Positions 33,384 to 42,682 are shown, counted from the stretch's first letter. The stretch is 55,294 nt of DNA from Oscillospiraceae bacterium (GCA_009779495.1 WRED01000009.1:1-55294), one strand, 5' to 3'. Numbers and translations: made by a program. The notes: generated from the letters alone by a model not told the origin.

Positions 33384-34187
33384 ATGCGTCAACCAATTGA
33401 TTTTACTGAGACGCAACAGATCGCCAAGAACATTTTGAACGAGTTCGCGGACTTCTGCCGTGAACATAGGCTGCGCTACTATCTCGCCTACGGGACTCTT
33501 TTGGGTGCGGCGCGGCACGGGGACATCATCCCGTGGGATTACGATATCGACGTCATGATGCCGCGCTGTGATTTGGAACGTTTTTTGCGTTTAACAAAAA
33601 AGTCAGGCATAGGCGAGCATCTTACCGTGCTTTCACGGGTAACGAAGCGCGACTATGCTCTGACCTTCGCGAAGGTGTGCGACAAACGCACCCGCATCGT
33701 CTATAAGAAGTCGGTGAACTGGGTATCCGCAGGTATTTGGATTGACATTTTTCCGCTGGATGGTTTTTCGGGTTCGGAGGCATACGCCAATGAGCTTCGC
33801 GACCAGAGGCTCATATTTGCGTCCAGGGCGTTGGCCATCACCGCTCTTCCCCCGAAGAAAAATCTGCGTCTGCTTTTGATCCACCACATCATGATCACGC
33901 TGTACAGATTCACCGGCCGAAGCCGCCGCAACCTTAAAAAGATCGACGCCCTTATCAGCAAAACGCCTTTCGACGACGCGGATACTGTCATTGTGTTTGC
34001 GAAACGAATTTACTTCATTTTCCAAAAATCTTGGTTTGAGGATTGCATTACGCTGCCCTTCGGTGAGTCGGAGTATGCCGCGCCGAGGGAGTACGACAGG
34101 ATCCTGCGGATGGTTTACCAGGACTATATGAAGCTGCCGCCTGAGGAAGAACAAAAGCCTCAGGCGATGGAGGCATACTGGATATAG
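33384..34187 (+). CDS. LicD-family phosphotransferase
   Basis: The 267-residue protein has the LicD signature [16 protein letters not shown] followed by [10 protein letters not shown] (about 34-58), a nucleotidyltransferase-type Asp pair, plus [10 protein letters not shown]. LicD proteins attach phosphocholine, phosphoribitol or similar groups to cell-surface glycans. AGGAGG lies 8 nt before the ATG, which defines the start. It is co-transcribed with the IolG-like gene and followed by a strong terminator. A modified polyol made by the dehydrogenase could be a precursor for the transfer, but no sequence feature shows this. Confidence 0.9.
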   Translation: MRQPIDFTETQQIAKNILNEFADFCREHRLRYYLAYGTLLGAARHGDIIPWDYDIDVMMPRCDLERFLRLTKKSGIGEHLTVLSRVTKRDYALTFAKVCDKRTRIVYKKSVNWVSAGIWIDIFPLDGFSGSEAYANELRDQRLIFASRALAITALPPKKNLRLLLIHHIMITLYRFTGRSRRNLKKIDALISKTPFDDADTVIVFAKRIYFIFQKSWFEDCITLPFGESEYAAPREYDRILRMVYQDYMKLPPEEEQKPQAMEAYWI

Positions 34188-34200
34188 GTAATCAGGTCCA

Positions 34201-34256
34201 AAAAAAACCGGGCATCCATATGAACACAAGTTCTTATATGGATGCCCGGTTTTTAA
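34201..34256. terminator. Bidirectional terminator
   Basis: ACCGGGCATCCATAT (34207-34221) pairs perfectly with its complement (34236-34250), flanked by seven A and five T residues. Confidence 0.92.
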
Positions 34257-34265
34257 CGTTTAACG

Positions 34266-35171
34266 TCAATCCTTCTGCATGATCCTTACGCTGTCAATAA
34301 TAAATTCCGTAGAGAAGTCCTGCTTATTTTTGCTCAGTTCCTCAGCGGTAGGCATCCCAAGCGAGATGATGGCGTATTCCGGCGCCTCTGAAACCCCGTC
34401 CTTGAACGCGGTCCGCGCGGCCTCGACGCCGTTGATGTAGAAGATGTATTCCGTATCCGTCCACATCACCCCATAGGTGTTGTATTCCTCATAAATGTTG
34501 TTGCCTTTCCAGTTGCCAAGCTGCTGGGATTTCAGGTCCGCGCCGTAGCCGTCCACATGGACGTTGAGCCCGACGGAGTTTTTTCTGAACAATTTATCGT
34601 AGTTATAGGCCTCAGCAATGTCAACCTCCGACCCGCCGACGCCGCCGCGCGAAAGCTCCGACGAGGTCATGCCCTGGGAATTCAGCCACCACGCGCTGCT
34701 GAAGCCGCCGCCCTTTGACATGATACAGGTGATCTCGAAATAGCCGTACACGAATTCCTCTTTGATGCGTATCATGCCGCTGTACCAGCCCGCGCCGAAC
34801 GCGCCGTCCTCAAGATATTCGGCTTTGACGATCAGATTGCCGTCCTCCACACGGACCTGGCTTGGGTGCATATATCCGCCTCTGCCTGTCCCTTGCCCCG
34901 TGCCCCTGTACGCCCACACATCCAGATTCAGTGTGTCGCCGTCAAAATTATCCTCCAGCACGACGGAGTAGCCGGTCAGGTCAAGCTCTGGCCCGCGCGG
35001 GGTACGCGCCGAGTCGAAGATCAGCACACAGAAAATTTCCACGATGACGATCAGTATCACGCCCGCGCGTTTCAGTCCGCCAAGGCTGAACAGCTCCCGA
35101 AACAGCGGACCTAACTCGTTAAGCGCTCTAATTTGCCGCGGCGCGAAGTACCAGTCCAAAAAAGCCTGCAT
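34266..35171 (-). CDS. Membrane-anchored GH16 glycosidase (beta-glucanase/carrageenase superfamily)
   Basis: The 301-residue protein has a cytoplasmic N-terminus, a transmembrane helix (about 36-53, ending CVLIFDSA) and a GH16 jelly-roll domain facing outward: LEDNFDGDTLN, YGYFEITCIMSKGGGFSSAWW, and the catalytic E-x-D-x-x-E as SEVDIAEAY (Glu182, Asp184, Glu187), then EEYNTYGVMWTD and YINGVEAART. It would cut internal beta-1,3, beta-1,4 or related bonds at the cell surface. AGGAGG precedes the ATG. It is the last gene of a long minus-strand run, and a second anchored GH16 is at 44625-45560. Confidence 0.92.
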   Translation of the reverse strand: MQAFLDWYFAPRQIRALNELGPLFRELFSLGGLKRAGVILIVIVEIFCVLIFDSARTPRGPELDLTGYSVVLEDNFDGDTLNLDVWAYRGTGQGTGRGGYMHPSQVRVEDGNLIVKAEYLEDGAFGAGWYSGMIRIKEEFVYGYFEITCIMSKGGGFSSAWWLNSQGMTSSELSRGGVGGSEVDIAEAYNYDKLFRKNSVGLNVHVDGYGADLKSQQLGNWKGNNIYEEYNTYGVMWTDTEYIFYINGVEAARTAFKDGVSEAPEYAIISLGMPTAEELSKNKQDFSTEFIIDSVRIMQKD

Positions 35172-35196
35172 GATTTTTCCTCCTATAATTATATTT

Positions 35197-36156
35197 TTAG
35201 CTATTTATTCCCGACAAAAACTCCCGCGACATTTCAAACACTTCCTGCGCGCGCGGCTCGGGGAACATGTGGCCCGCGTCTATCGTCATAGTCACTGCCT
35301 GCGGCAGCCCCGCTTTCATGTCGTTGGCCATTCCTGAAGTCAGAACATATTCCTTTTCCGCCCAGACGAGCAGTATCGGTATATCCAGCTTGGACGCCGC
35401 CTCAAAATCGACGGGCTTCGAGCGAAACAGCATGTACAGCGCGCTTTTCATGGTTCCCGGACGCTTGAGGTGATTCGAAACGCGGCTGATGTCGTATGTC
35501 CGCGCGTAAGCGATGTCGGCGGTCGCCATGGCAAACAGGAGCCTCGGCAGGAAATCGGACTTGAGCACAACCGACGCCAGCGCGTCAAGAAAATTGCCCA
35601 GGGGTTCAATCAAAGCTTCCATGATCGTGCCGCCGGCAACCGCGCCGCCCACGCCGCCGGGCGCGTACAGCAGCAGCGACGATACCTTGTCCGGGAACAT
35701 TGTCGCCACGTTTACCGCGACGCCGCCGCCCATGGAATGCCCCGCGACGATCCACCTTTCGCCGGGCGCGAGCAGCTCCATCAGTTCGGCGCAGATCGCC
35801 TCACGGTCTTTCGGCGTCACGTCCGCGCTCTCGCGTGTGCTGAAGCCGAAGCCCGGCAGATCAAGCATGGCGCACATGTAGCCCGCCTCGCTGAACAGCG
35901 GCGCCAGATCCTCCCAGCAATAGGTGGAGCTGACAAAGCCGTGGATGAAAAATATCCGCCCGATCTGCTTGCCCTGCGCGGGAATCACGCGGTAGAGGAT
36001 GTCGTAGTCGCCGGTTTTGAAAAAGTAAATCTCGGCAAAAGGCGGCACTTCCACTGCATCTTCCACTTCTGTCTCCGCCGACACCGCCAGCGTGAGTCCC
36101 ATTGTCAGCGCGAGGGCAAGAAACAATGCGAGAGCTTTTTTGCATGTTTTTTTCAA
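35197..36156 (-). CDS. Exported alpha/beta hydrolase
   Basis: The 319-residue protein begins with a signal peptide (1-27, ending AVSAETE), then an alpha/beta hydrolase fold: IFFIHGFVSSTYCWEDLAPLF (oxyanion HG), DLPGFGFS, and the nucleophile elbow AGHSMGGGVAVN (Ser141). ILLVWAEKE and DAGHMFPEP near the end hold the likely Asp/Glu and His. Substrate class (ester, lactone or epoxide) cannot be read. It starts with TTG, 7 nt after AAGGGGGA. It lies between a lone ABC ATPase gene and GH16 in the same run. Confidence 0.85.
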   Translation of the reverse strand: MKKTCKKALALFLALALTMGLTLAVSAETEVEDAVEVPPFAEIYFFKTGDYDILYRVIPAQGKQIGRIFFIHGFVSSTYCWEDLAPLFSEAGYMCAMLDLPGFGFSTRESADVTPKDREAICAELMELLAPGERWIVAGHSMGGGVAVNVATMFPDKVSSLLLYAPGGVGGAVAGGTIMEALIEPLGNFLDALASVVLKSDFLPRLLFAMATADIAYARTYDISRVSNHLKRPGTMKSALYMLFRSKPVDFEAASKLDIPILLVWAEKEYVLTSGMANDMKAGLPQAVTMTIDAGHMFPEPRAQEVFEMSREFLSGINS

Positions 36157-36187
36157 GAATATTCCCCCTTATATATTATATGTTGGT

Positions 36188-36874
36188 CTATTGAATCAAC
36201 ATTTTTTTTCCGATTTCAGATTTTGCGTAGTCCGCCGCGCTGCCAAAAAACAGCGGCGACGTGCTAAGGTGCAGTATTTTGCCCGCGTATTTGACCGCGC
36301 CCGCGACATCGTGCGAAACCATCATGACGGCGATGCCTTGGGAATTTATGCCCGACAGCAGCCCATATAGTTCAGCCGAAACTATCGGATCAAGTCCGGC
36401 GGCAGGTTCGTCGAGCAGCAGGATTTTTTCCGTGGCGCACAGTGCGCGGGCGAGAAGTACACGCTGCCGCTGACCGCCCGAAAGCTCCCGATACGGTTTG
36501 TCAGCCAGTTCCTCCGCGCCCAAACGCGAGAGGTTTTCCCGCGCCCGCGCTTTGGCCGCGCGGCTGTAAAAGGGACGCAGGCCCGCGCTGCCCTGACAGC
36601 CGGACAGCACGACCTCGAACACGCTCGTAGGGAAGTCCCCCTGCACGACTGTCTGCTGTGGAATATAGCCGATCTCGCGCTGATGTATGCCGTCGAAAGT
36701 TACGCTTCCGGCGTACGGCTTTTGAAGCCCTAAAATCGTTTTCATCAGCGTGGTTTTGCCAGAGCCGTTTTCGCCGAGGATGCAGAGATAATCTCCGGGC
36801 ATGACGTCGAAAGTGACGTCCCGGAAAGCGATTGTCGAGTCATATTTAGCTGAGAGATTTTTGACAGAGATCAT
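36188..36874 (-). CDS. Lone ABC transporter ATPase (metal type, ZnuC-like)
   Basis: The 228-residue ATPase has Walker A GENGSGKTT, Q-loop LQKPYAGS, IGYIPQQTVVQGDFP, signature LSGGQRQRVLLARAL, Walker B ILLLDEPAAGLD and H-loop MMVSHD. It is closest in pattern to the zinc/manganese uptake ATPases. The partner permease and binding-protein genes that normally follow are absent: a hydrolase gene follows after 31 bp. The start is not sure; 36886 (ATG right after GAGGA) is also possible, and the ATG at 36874 fits the family start ISVKNLSAKYD. It may serve a permease encoded elsewhere. Confidence 0.85.
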   Translation of the reverse strand: MISVKNLSAKYDSTIAFRDVTFDVMPGDYLCILGENGSGKTTLMKTILGLQKPYAGSVTFDGIHQREIGYIPQQTVVQGDFPTSVFEVVLSGCQGSAGLRPFYSRAAKARARENLSRLGAEELADKPYRELSGGQRQRVLLARALCATEKILLLDEPAAGLDPIVSAELYGLLSGINSQGIAVMMVSHDVAGAVKYAGKILHLSTSPLFFGSAADYAKSEIGKKMLIQ

Positions 36875-36925
36875 GATGATGACCATTCCTCTATAAGTTG
36901 TTGACATTGCCGCACAGAGTTAGAG

Positions 36926-38437
36926 TTACAGCCCGCTTAAATCCAGCTTATCCGCTGCGGAAAACGTCCCCGCAAACTCCCGGAATTTGCGCAGCATAAC
37001 CTCCGTGCCGCCGGTCATATTGCTTTCGGCGTTGATCACGATGACAGGGTCGTGAACGCTCAGTCGCGCCAAAATCCAGCCGTCTCCGGCGTTTTTATCC
37101 GTGGAAAAACGCACGCCCTCATAGTCCTTTTCAGCCGCAGTCCAGCCCGGTTGAGCCGCCGCGAAAGACCGCCAGGCGTCAATGAACCTACCGCCGACCT
37201 CCGCAAAATTCTGAGTAAGAATTTTTATGCGTGACTCGCGTTCCTCGGCGGGATGCTCCAGTCCCTCAAGAATACTCTCAAGGCTCTTGCCGTGTTTGCC
37301 CAGCTCCGCCATTTTTATGATGATTTTCGTCACCAGATACGCGCCGTCGTCGAGAAAATAGTTGTCCCGAAACGCGGCGTGGCCGGAGGTCTCAATGGCA
37401 AGCGGGCAATCGACGCCGCTCTCAATCAGCTCAATCTGCTTGTTGATCACGTTGCGGTAGCCGCGCTTATAGCGCAAATGCCTGCCGCCCAGCGATTCAA
37501 TGAACCTTGTCAGCCCGTCGGACGTCACGGAATCGGTGACGACAGTGCCGCCGTCATGCCTCTCCAGCGCGATATACGACGCGAGCGCGACGAGGGCGTT
37601 GCGGTTGATTTCCGCGCCGTCCCTGCCGACGCAGCCCGCGCGGTCAACGTCCGTGTCGAAAATCACGCCCAGGTCGGAGCCGCTTTCGATGGTGGCCGCC
37701 GCCGCAAAGCGCATGGCCGCCTTGTCCTCGGGGTTGGGCGCGTGGTTCGGAAACGTGCCGTCCGGCTCCAGAAAGATACTGCCGGAAACGTCCGCGCCAA
37801 GCGGCTCCAGTACCTCCGACGCGTAGAAGCCGCCTACGCCGTTGCCTGCGTCCACGGCGATTTTATATCCGCGCAGGGGACGCGAATAGTCGGCTGCGTT
37901 GACCTCGCGGCAGATCATATCGCGCAACATGGCGGCGTAGTCTTCCATGAAGCTGACGGCTTCGGACGTTCCCGGGACATCAGCCGTCGGCAGCGCGGAC
38001 TGCTCCGCGTTTCGCAGGATTTTTTCGATGTCCGCGCCGTCAAGTCCGCCAAAGCGCGTAAAAAATTTCAGGCCGTTTTTGTCCATCGGGTGGTGACTTG
38101 CCGTGATTTGGATTGCACCGCCGCAATTCAGCTCTAGTGTCGTCAAGAACATCGCGGGCGTGGACGACAGGCCGCAGTCCTTCACGTTCACGCCGGCGCG
38201 CGTCAGCTCCGCGATAACGGCGTTTTTGATGCGCTCCGACGAGACGCGGCAGTCGTGCCCGACCGCGACCGTCAGCTCCGTGACGTCGGCTTGCAGCTTC
38301 TCCGCAAGCCACGCGGCGAAGCCCGCCGCCATGCGCCCGACGGCGAAATCGCTCAGGTACAGCGGGTTGCTTTCTTCCGTGAGACCGAGGCCGCGGATGT
38401 CGCTGCCGCTTTTGAAGGCTTGCCAGTTTGTGGTCAT
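36926..38437 (-). CDS. Phosphomannomutase/phosphoglucomutase
   Basis: The 503-residue alpha-D-phosphohexomutase has the phosphoserine loop ITASHHPMDKNGLKFF near residue 110 (TASHHP in place of the common TASHNP), the metal loop IFDTDVDRA near 258, the sugar loop ETSGHAAFRDNYF near 347, and a C-terminal phosphate-binding domain with NAESNMTGGTE. It swaps hexose 1- and 6-phosphates in the cytoplasm. It follows the APH-fold kinase after 11 bp, so the two could work in series: a kinase product as hexose-1-phosphate, then the mutase. Confidence 0.93.
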   Translation of the reverse strand: MTTNWQAFKSGSDIRGLGLTEESNPLYLSDFAVGRMAAGFAAWLAEKLQADVTELTVAVGHDCRVSSERIKNAVIAELTRAGVNVKDCGLSSTPAMFLTTLELNCGGAIQITASHHPMDKNGLKFFTRFGGLDGADIEKILRNAEQSALPTADVPGTSEAVSFMEDYAAMLRDMICREVNAADYSRPLRGYKIAVDAGNGVGGFYASEVLEPLGADVSGSIFLEPDGTFPNHAPNPEDKAAMRFAAAATIESGSDLGVIFDTDVDRAGCVGRDGAEINRNALVALASYIALERHDGGTVVTDSVTSDGLTRFIESLGGRHLRYKRGYRNVINKQIELIESGVDCPLAIETSGHAAFRDNYFLDDGAYLVTKIIIKMAELGKHGKSLESILEGLEHPAEERESRIKILTQNFAEVGGRFIDAWRSFAAAQPGWTAAEKDYEGVRFSTDKNAGDGWILARLSVHDPVIVINAESNMTGGTEVMLRKFREFAGTFSAADKLDLSGL

Positions 38438-38448
38438 TTATACACCTC

Positions 38449-39402
38449 TCAAGGCAGGATGGTGTCAGCGTACCGTGTACGTTCCATGATAAAGCCGTCA
38501 AAATATTCTTCGATTTCCCGCCGTTTGCCGAACAGCGTGAAGTCGTCCAGAAATTCGACGAGATACAGGAAAAACATGTGGTAGCAGAAAAACGCGAGGC
38601 GCTCCGGGCGCAGCGTATAGTGAATGTTGTTATGCGCGAGAGCGTCGCCGAAAGCTTTCCGCGCCCAATCGCGGCAGCACATGACCCACGCGTCGCGCTC
38701 CAGCGGCGCGTACATCACCTCGTCCCAATCGACGATATAGTATTTGCCGCCGCCTGAGAGCAAATTCCCTCCCGCGTCGCCGTGTGTGATATAAAAATCG
38801 GACCTGTCGTTATCGCATACCGATGCGAAATATGACAGCCGCGCGGCATAATCCGTCAAGGCTTTCCGATATTGTTCAAAGATGGAAATAATGGCGCTGT
38901 TTTCTTCGCTTTGCGGCTCCGCTTTAAGATTGTTCCATTTGGCAAAAAAGGTCAGTGCCGTTTTATCCGAAAATTCTAATGTGGGAATATCGAACCCCGG
39001 TTTTGTCAACAGGTATATTTTGCTCAACATTTTGTATTCCGGGATTTTCGTCTCGTCCGTTTCGATGTTCTCACCGTCGATCCAGGTGAAAACGCCAAGG
39101 ACGGCGGAATCGTAAACAGAAAACAGCCTGCCCGATCTGGTTTTTATGATTTTGCCGATGAAATCAATGCCGCTTTCAGTCAGATATCCCACGACTGGCA
39201 GGCTGTTTTTGTATCGCGTTTGGTGCTTGGGAGAATAATCGAGCTTGAGAAAATAGTTGCCGTCCGCCGTGTCTAACCGCCAAGTTTCACCGTAATAGCC
39301 GCGTTTTGCCGGAGTGATAGAGACAGGCTCAATGGCATATTCCCGACAGATAAAATCAGTCAGGCAAGCCATATACGTTGAATCACGCGGGATATGCTGC
39401 AT
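38449..39402 (-). CDS. Aminoglycoside phosphotransferase-fold kinase
   Basis: The 317-residue protein has the APH/CotS kinase fold: NYFLKLDYSP (ATP-binding Lys), a helical middle, and ITHGDAGGNLL with YYIVDWDEVMYAPLERD (the HGD-x4-N and D catalytic and metal motifs). Members phosphorylate antibiotics, choline, amino acids, sugars or spore-coat targets. AGGAGG precedes the ATG, and the gene sits between an IolC-like kinase and a phosphohexomutase in one operon, so a small-molecule or sugar substrate is more likely than an antibiotic. The substrate cannot be read from sequence. Confidence 0.85.
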   Translation of the reverse strand: MQHIPRDSTYMACLTDFICREYAIEPVSITPAKRGYYGETWRLDTADGNYFLKLDYSPKHQTRYKNSLPVVGYLTESGIDFIGKIIKTRSGRLFSVYDSAVLGVFTWIDGENIETDETKIPEYKMLSKIYLLTKPGFDIPTLEFSDKTALTFFAKWNNLKAEPQSEENSAIISIFEQYRKALTDYAARLSYFASVCDNDRSDFYITHGDAGGNLLSGGGKYYIVDWDEVMYAPLERDAWVMCCRDWARKAFGDALAHNNIHYTLRPERLAFFCYHMFFLYLVEFLDDFTLFGKRREIEEYFDGFIMERTRYADTILP

Positions 39403-39424
39403 CGTTTAATCCTCCTGATTCCTG

Positions 39425-40438
39425 CTAAACAGCTTCTATAACCTCGCCGTGCTTCGCTTTGCTTTCCCTGATAAACGCCCGCACCTCGTCCACCGTCGGC
39501 ATAAACAGCGAGCACCCGTGCGCCGCCACAAGCATCGACGCCGACGCGCTGCCCATCTCAAGGCAGTCCGTGATGTCCATGTCCTCAAGCAGGGAGTAGA
39601 TGAATGCGGAGCCGTAGCCGTCGCCGCCGCCGAAGGACTTCAGCGCAGTCACGGGGAACGGCTTCACGGAATAGCTACCTTGCTGCGTGTATGCCGTCGA
39701 GCCTTTTTTGCCGTGCTTGATGATGACGATCTGGTTGCCTTTCGCGAGCCAGTAGTCCGCGCTTTGACGATCGCTGCGCCCCGGCTCAATGATAGCTTCC
39801 ATGAGGTCGAACTCCTCGCGCGAACCCATGACCATATCGCTGTTTTCAGCGGCGATAGAGTAGTACACCGCGATCTCGTCGGCATTTTTCCAGGAGTAGG
39901 GACGGTAGTCAATATCGAATATGATACGCGTATCCGTCTTTTTGGCAAGGAACATCGCTTTCAGGCACGCCTCGCGCGACGGGCTTTGGGACAGCGCGGT
40001 GCCGCTGATGAGGATCGCCTTGGCGGAGGCGATGTACGCTTCGTCAACGTCGGCAGGCTCAAGCAGCAGATCGGCCACGCCGTCGCGGTACATCAGGATG
40101 CTGCTTTCCTCCGGCGAGAGGATTTCCGTGAACGTAAGCCCCAGCTTTTCGCCGCCCTTTACGCGCGTGACGTGTGAAACGTCGATGCCCTCCGACTCAA
40201 AGAACTGCGTCACATAGTCGCCGAAGCGGTCATTGGAAACTTTCGCGATGAAGCCAACCTTTTTGCCCAGCCGCGCGAGTCCCACCGCGATATTCGCCGG
40301 GGAACCGCCCACGTACTTCTTGAACGTGTCGCTTTCAACGAGGGTTTTGAAGTAGTCCACGGGGTTGAAGTCGATGGCGATGCGGCCCATCGGGATGAGG
40401 TCGAGGGAACGGGATGTGTCGAAATTAAGATAGCTCAT
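39425..40438 (-). CDS. iolC: 5-dehydro-2-deoxygluconokinase-like PfkB kinase (IolC type)
   Basis: The 337-residue PfkB kinase follows IolC closely: RSLDLIPMGRIAIDF, FKKYVGGSPANIAVGLARLGKK, FTEILSPEESSILMYRDGVADL, ISGTALSQSPSREA, FDIDYRPYSWK and IIKHGKKGSTAYT. IolC phosphorylates 2-deoxy-5-keto-gluconate in inositol breakdown. The usual FGAGDSYAAAF is FGGGDGYGSAF here; the catalytic Asp is kept. The start overlaps the end of the small membrane protein gene by 14 bp, with GGAGG inside that gene. No other inositol gene adjoins, so the in vivo substrate may differ. Confidence 0.85.
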   Translation of the reverse strand: MSYLNFDTSRSLDLIPMGRIAIDFNPVDYFKTLVESDTFKKYVGGSPANIAVGLARLGKKVGFIAKVSNDRFGDYVTQFFESEGIDVSHVTRVKGGEKLGLTFTEILSPEESSILMYRDGVADLLLEPADVDEAYIASAKAILISGTALSQSPSREACLKAMFLAKKTDTRIIFDIDYRPYSWKNADEIAVYYSIAAENSDMVMGSREEFDLMEAIIEPGRSDRQSADYWLAKGNQIVIIKHGKKGSTAYTQQGSYSVKPFPVTALKSFGGGDGYGSAFIYSLLEDMDITDCLEMGSASASMLVAAHGCSLFMPTVDEVRAFIRESKAKHGEVIEAV

Positions 40439-40988
40439 GCGAAACCTCCGTTATTTCAGGTGATGTTGTCGTCTGAACGGCGGCCTGCCCCTCAAACATT
40501 TTTTCCATAAAGGCTCTTAGCCTGTCTTTGCTGAATACCCTGAATTCCTCCGTAACCAAAACGTTATCTTCCCCATAAACTTCATAGCCGTTTTCATCTA
40601 AAACGGGATTACCGTTATGATCTGTAACGATATTATTTTCAATGTTTTCATGCTCTTCCCGAAAGACTAAAAAAGTTCCGTCCAGCGCGCCGGATTCAAT
40701 AAGCTCTTGGAAAGCGTCAATTTCAGCCGCCTCAAAGTACATTGACCCGCCATATGTATACCCGAATCCCAGGTATCTCATGGCGTCTTTTTCGTTGAGA
40801 TAATCTTTAGGCAGTTCCATAGCCGAGCCGCCGTTGCCGCCCGAACCGCCTGAGCCGCCCTCAACACGGACATTGCCTATCATTACGCCCGTAATGATAA
40901 GGCTGACGCAGATCATCAAACAGCAGATCAGTCGCGGCAAATTTTCTTTGAAGAGTGAAATGGAACGGGGCGTTACGTTTTCCTGCAT
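40425..40988 (-). CDS. Small membrane protein with an excisionase-like extracellular domain (second paralog)
   Basis: The 187-residue protein has a basic N-terminus, a transmembrane helix (about 18-39), a Gly/Ser linker, and a C-terminal domain: DYLNEKDAMRYLGF, FQELIESGALDGTFLVF, and EEFRVFSKDRLRAFMEKMF. This matches the 141-residue protein at 5742-6167 block by block, with a longer linker and an acidic insertion (about 117-145). The pattern resembles a winged-helix of excisionase type but should face outward. AGGAGG precedes the ATG. It is between a GPH symporter (41 bp) and the IolC-like kinase (14-bp overlap). Function unknown. Confidence 0.72.
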   Translation of the reverse strand: MQENVTPRSISLFKENLPRLICCLMICVSLIITGVMIGNVRVEGGSGGSGGNGGSAMELPKDYLNEKDAMRYLGFGYTYGGSMYFEAAEIDAFQELIESGALDGTFLVFREEHENIENNIVTDHNGNPVLDENGYEVYGEDNVLVTEEFRVFSKDRLRAFMEKMFEGQAAVQTTTSPEITEVSHELS

Positions 40989-41029
40989 GGATGATTCCTC
41001 CTGAATAATTTTAGTTAAGTGACCGCTGA

Positions 41030-42571
41030 TTAAGTAATCACAATCCCTCTTGCCTCACGCTGCTCCGCCAGCTCCCGCGTGATTTTCGCTTTCTTTTCCC
41101 CCGTAATATCATAGAAGAAAAGCGGCACGGCGCACAGCAGCAAACTGATCCCCGGCACCAGCGACACCAGCGAGAACATCGCGAAACGCTGTCCCGCCGC
41201 CAGATCCGTCGCCGCCATGATGACCTCGCTGCTCAACATTTTGCTGGGCTCAAGGTTGATGGCCATGTACATCACGATGATGCCCGTCGTGGCGACGGCG
41301 TTGCCCAGCTTGTTGACGAAAGACTGGCACGCCGAACCAAGCGCCGTGTCGCGGTAACCGGTTTCCCACTCCATGTAATCGAGGCTGTCGCCGATCATGG
41401 CGTAGTTGGCGATATTGATCACGCCTAAGGGAACGCAGGAAATCATGATAAACGGGATGGCGGCGTAGATGCCGGCGAACCAGCCCGCAAGAGTCGTGGC
41501 GATGGCCGCCACAAATCCGCCGAGGCACGTCGCTATAACGATTTTCTTGCAGTCAAAGCGCTTCATCAGCATAGGCATACACAGCATGGCGCCGAACATG
41601 CCCAGCCCCGCGCAGACGGTGAATATCCCGGCGACTGAGGATATGCTGCTCTGAATCGCCGCGACGCGCTCCTCCACGCTCATGCCCTCAAGGGGCGGGC
41701 CGATGTAATATGCGTAGCGGGCCACGTGAGGGGCCGCCGCCTGCATGAGATAACGCCCACTGCTCAATATTCCCATCAGGACCACGAGCATCAGGGGCTT
41801 GCACCTTAAAACGCGTCCCAGCGCGGACTTTTCGCCTTTCTTGTCATTTTCGTCCGCGGACTTCGGCTTATTCGGTATGACAATACGTTCCTTGACATGA
41901 AAGTAGGAGTTGACGAACAGCAAAATGCCAAGTACGGACACGATTAAAGCTATGCAAAGGAACTTCAGCTTTTCGGTTTCCAGCGGACCGCGGTCACCGG
42001 CGATGCTGGTGATGACCTTGCCCAGCACGAAGAAAAGCCCGATCGGAAGAGCGGAGCCGATGCTGTTCAGCGTCCGCCCGAAAGAGAACGCGGAGCTTCT
42101 TTCGCCGGGATTCGGCGTCATGACGTTGGGCAGGCTCCAAAACGGCACGTCGCTGATTGTGTAGACCATGTCCCACAGGACGTAGATCACGGTGGTGTAA
42201 ACCATCAGGCGGCCCATGCTCAGGTTCGGCGAGTAGAACATGAGGAAAGTGAGCGTGGCAATGGGCGCGGCGGTGAAGATCACGTAGGGCTTCATCTTGC
42301 CCCACTTCGTCGTTTTTCCGTCCACGATGACGCCCATGATGGGATCATTGACAGCGTCCCACACCCGGGCGAACATCATCATCAGCATGACAAACACAAG
42401 CGGAAGCTGTAAGACATTCGTATAATAATCGCTGATGAACGACGACATGACCGCGTAGATCATGCCCTGGCCGAACGCCCCGATGCCGAACATCCAGTAT
42501 TCCTTTTTGGGGATATACCGGGTATTGTCAGGCGACAGGGATATATTTTTGTTTTCAGGTTTTGTTTTCAT
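41030..42571 (-). CDS. GPH-family symporter, first gene of a kinase/mutase operon
   Basis: The 513-residue protein has about 12 helices, with ARVWDAVNDPIMGVIVDG near 65 (the D-x3-D-P cation motif), PSMVTPNPGERSS-type loop (NVMTPNPGERSSAF) and MIGDSLDYMEWETGYRDT near 390. It would import a sugar that the downstream kinases handle. I start at the ATG at 42571 behind GGGAGG; a TTG at 42589 lies before that site. It has its own promoter. Downstream are the small membrane protein and the IolC-like kinase with short gaps or overlap. Confidence 0.92.
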   Translation of the reverse strand: MKTKPENKNISLSPDNTRYIPKKEYWMFGIGAFGQGMIYAVMSSFISDYYTNVLQLPLVFVMLMMMFARVWDAVNDPIMGVIVDGKTTKWGKMKPYVIFTAAPIATLTFLMFYSPNLSMGRLMVYTTVIYVLWDMVYTISDVPFWSLPNVMTPNPGERSSAFSFGRTLNSIGSALPIGLFFVLGKVITSIAGDRGPLETEKLKFLCIALIVSVLGILLFVNSYFHVKERIVIPNKPKSADENDKKGEKSALGRVLRCKPLMLVVLMGILSSGRYLMQAAAPHVARYAYYIGPPLEGMSVEERVAAIQSSISSVAGIFTVCAGLGMFGAMLCMPMLMKRFDCKKIVIATCLGGFVAAIATTLAGWFAGIYAAIPFIMISCVPLGVINIANYAMIGDSLDYMEWETGYRDTALGSACQSFVNKLGNAVATTGIIVMYMAINLEPSKMLSSEVIMAATDLAAGQRFAMFSLVSLVPGISLLLCAVPLFFYDITGEKKAKITRELAEQREARGIVIT

Positions 42572-42594
42572 CGTGAAATCCCCTCCCAAAAATT

Positions 42595-42623
42595 ATGATA
42601 TCATATCCCATTAAGATTTACAA
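42595..42623 (-). promoter_or_regulatory. Promoter of the GPH-kinase operon
   Basis: On the minus strand TTGTAA (42618-42623) and TATCAT (42595-42600) are 17 bp apart. Confidence 0.5.
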
Positions 42624-42644
42624 TACATTATTTTCTGAAAAGAC

Positions 42645-42682
42645 GCGAAAAACAGGGGAGCGGCCACAGCGACCGCTCCCTT
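42645..42682 (-). terminator. Terminator between two GPH symporter genes
   Basis: GGGAGCGG pairs with CCGCTCCC (42656-42663 with 42673-42680), followed on the minus strand by GTTTTT. It separates the two symporter transcripts. Confidence 0.8.

Noticed and set aside
38449..39402. Antibiotic resistance gene (aminoglycoside phosphotransferase)
   Set aside because: The fold is shared by many kinases, and the operon setting with a sugar kinase and mutase argues for a metabolic substrate.
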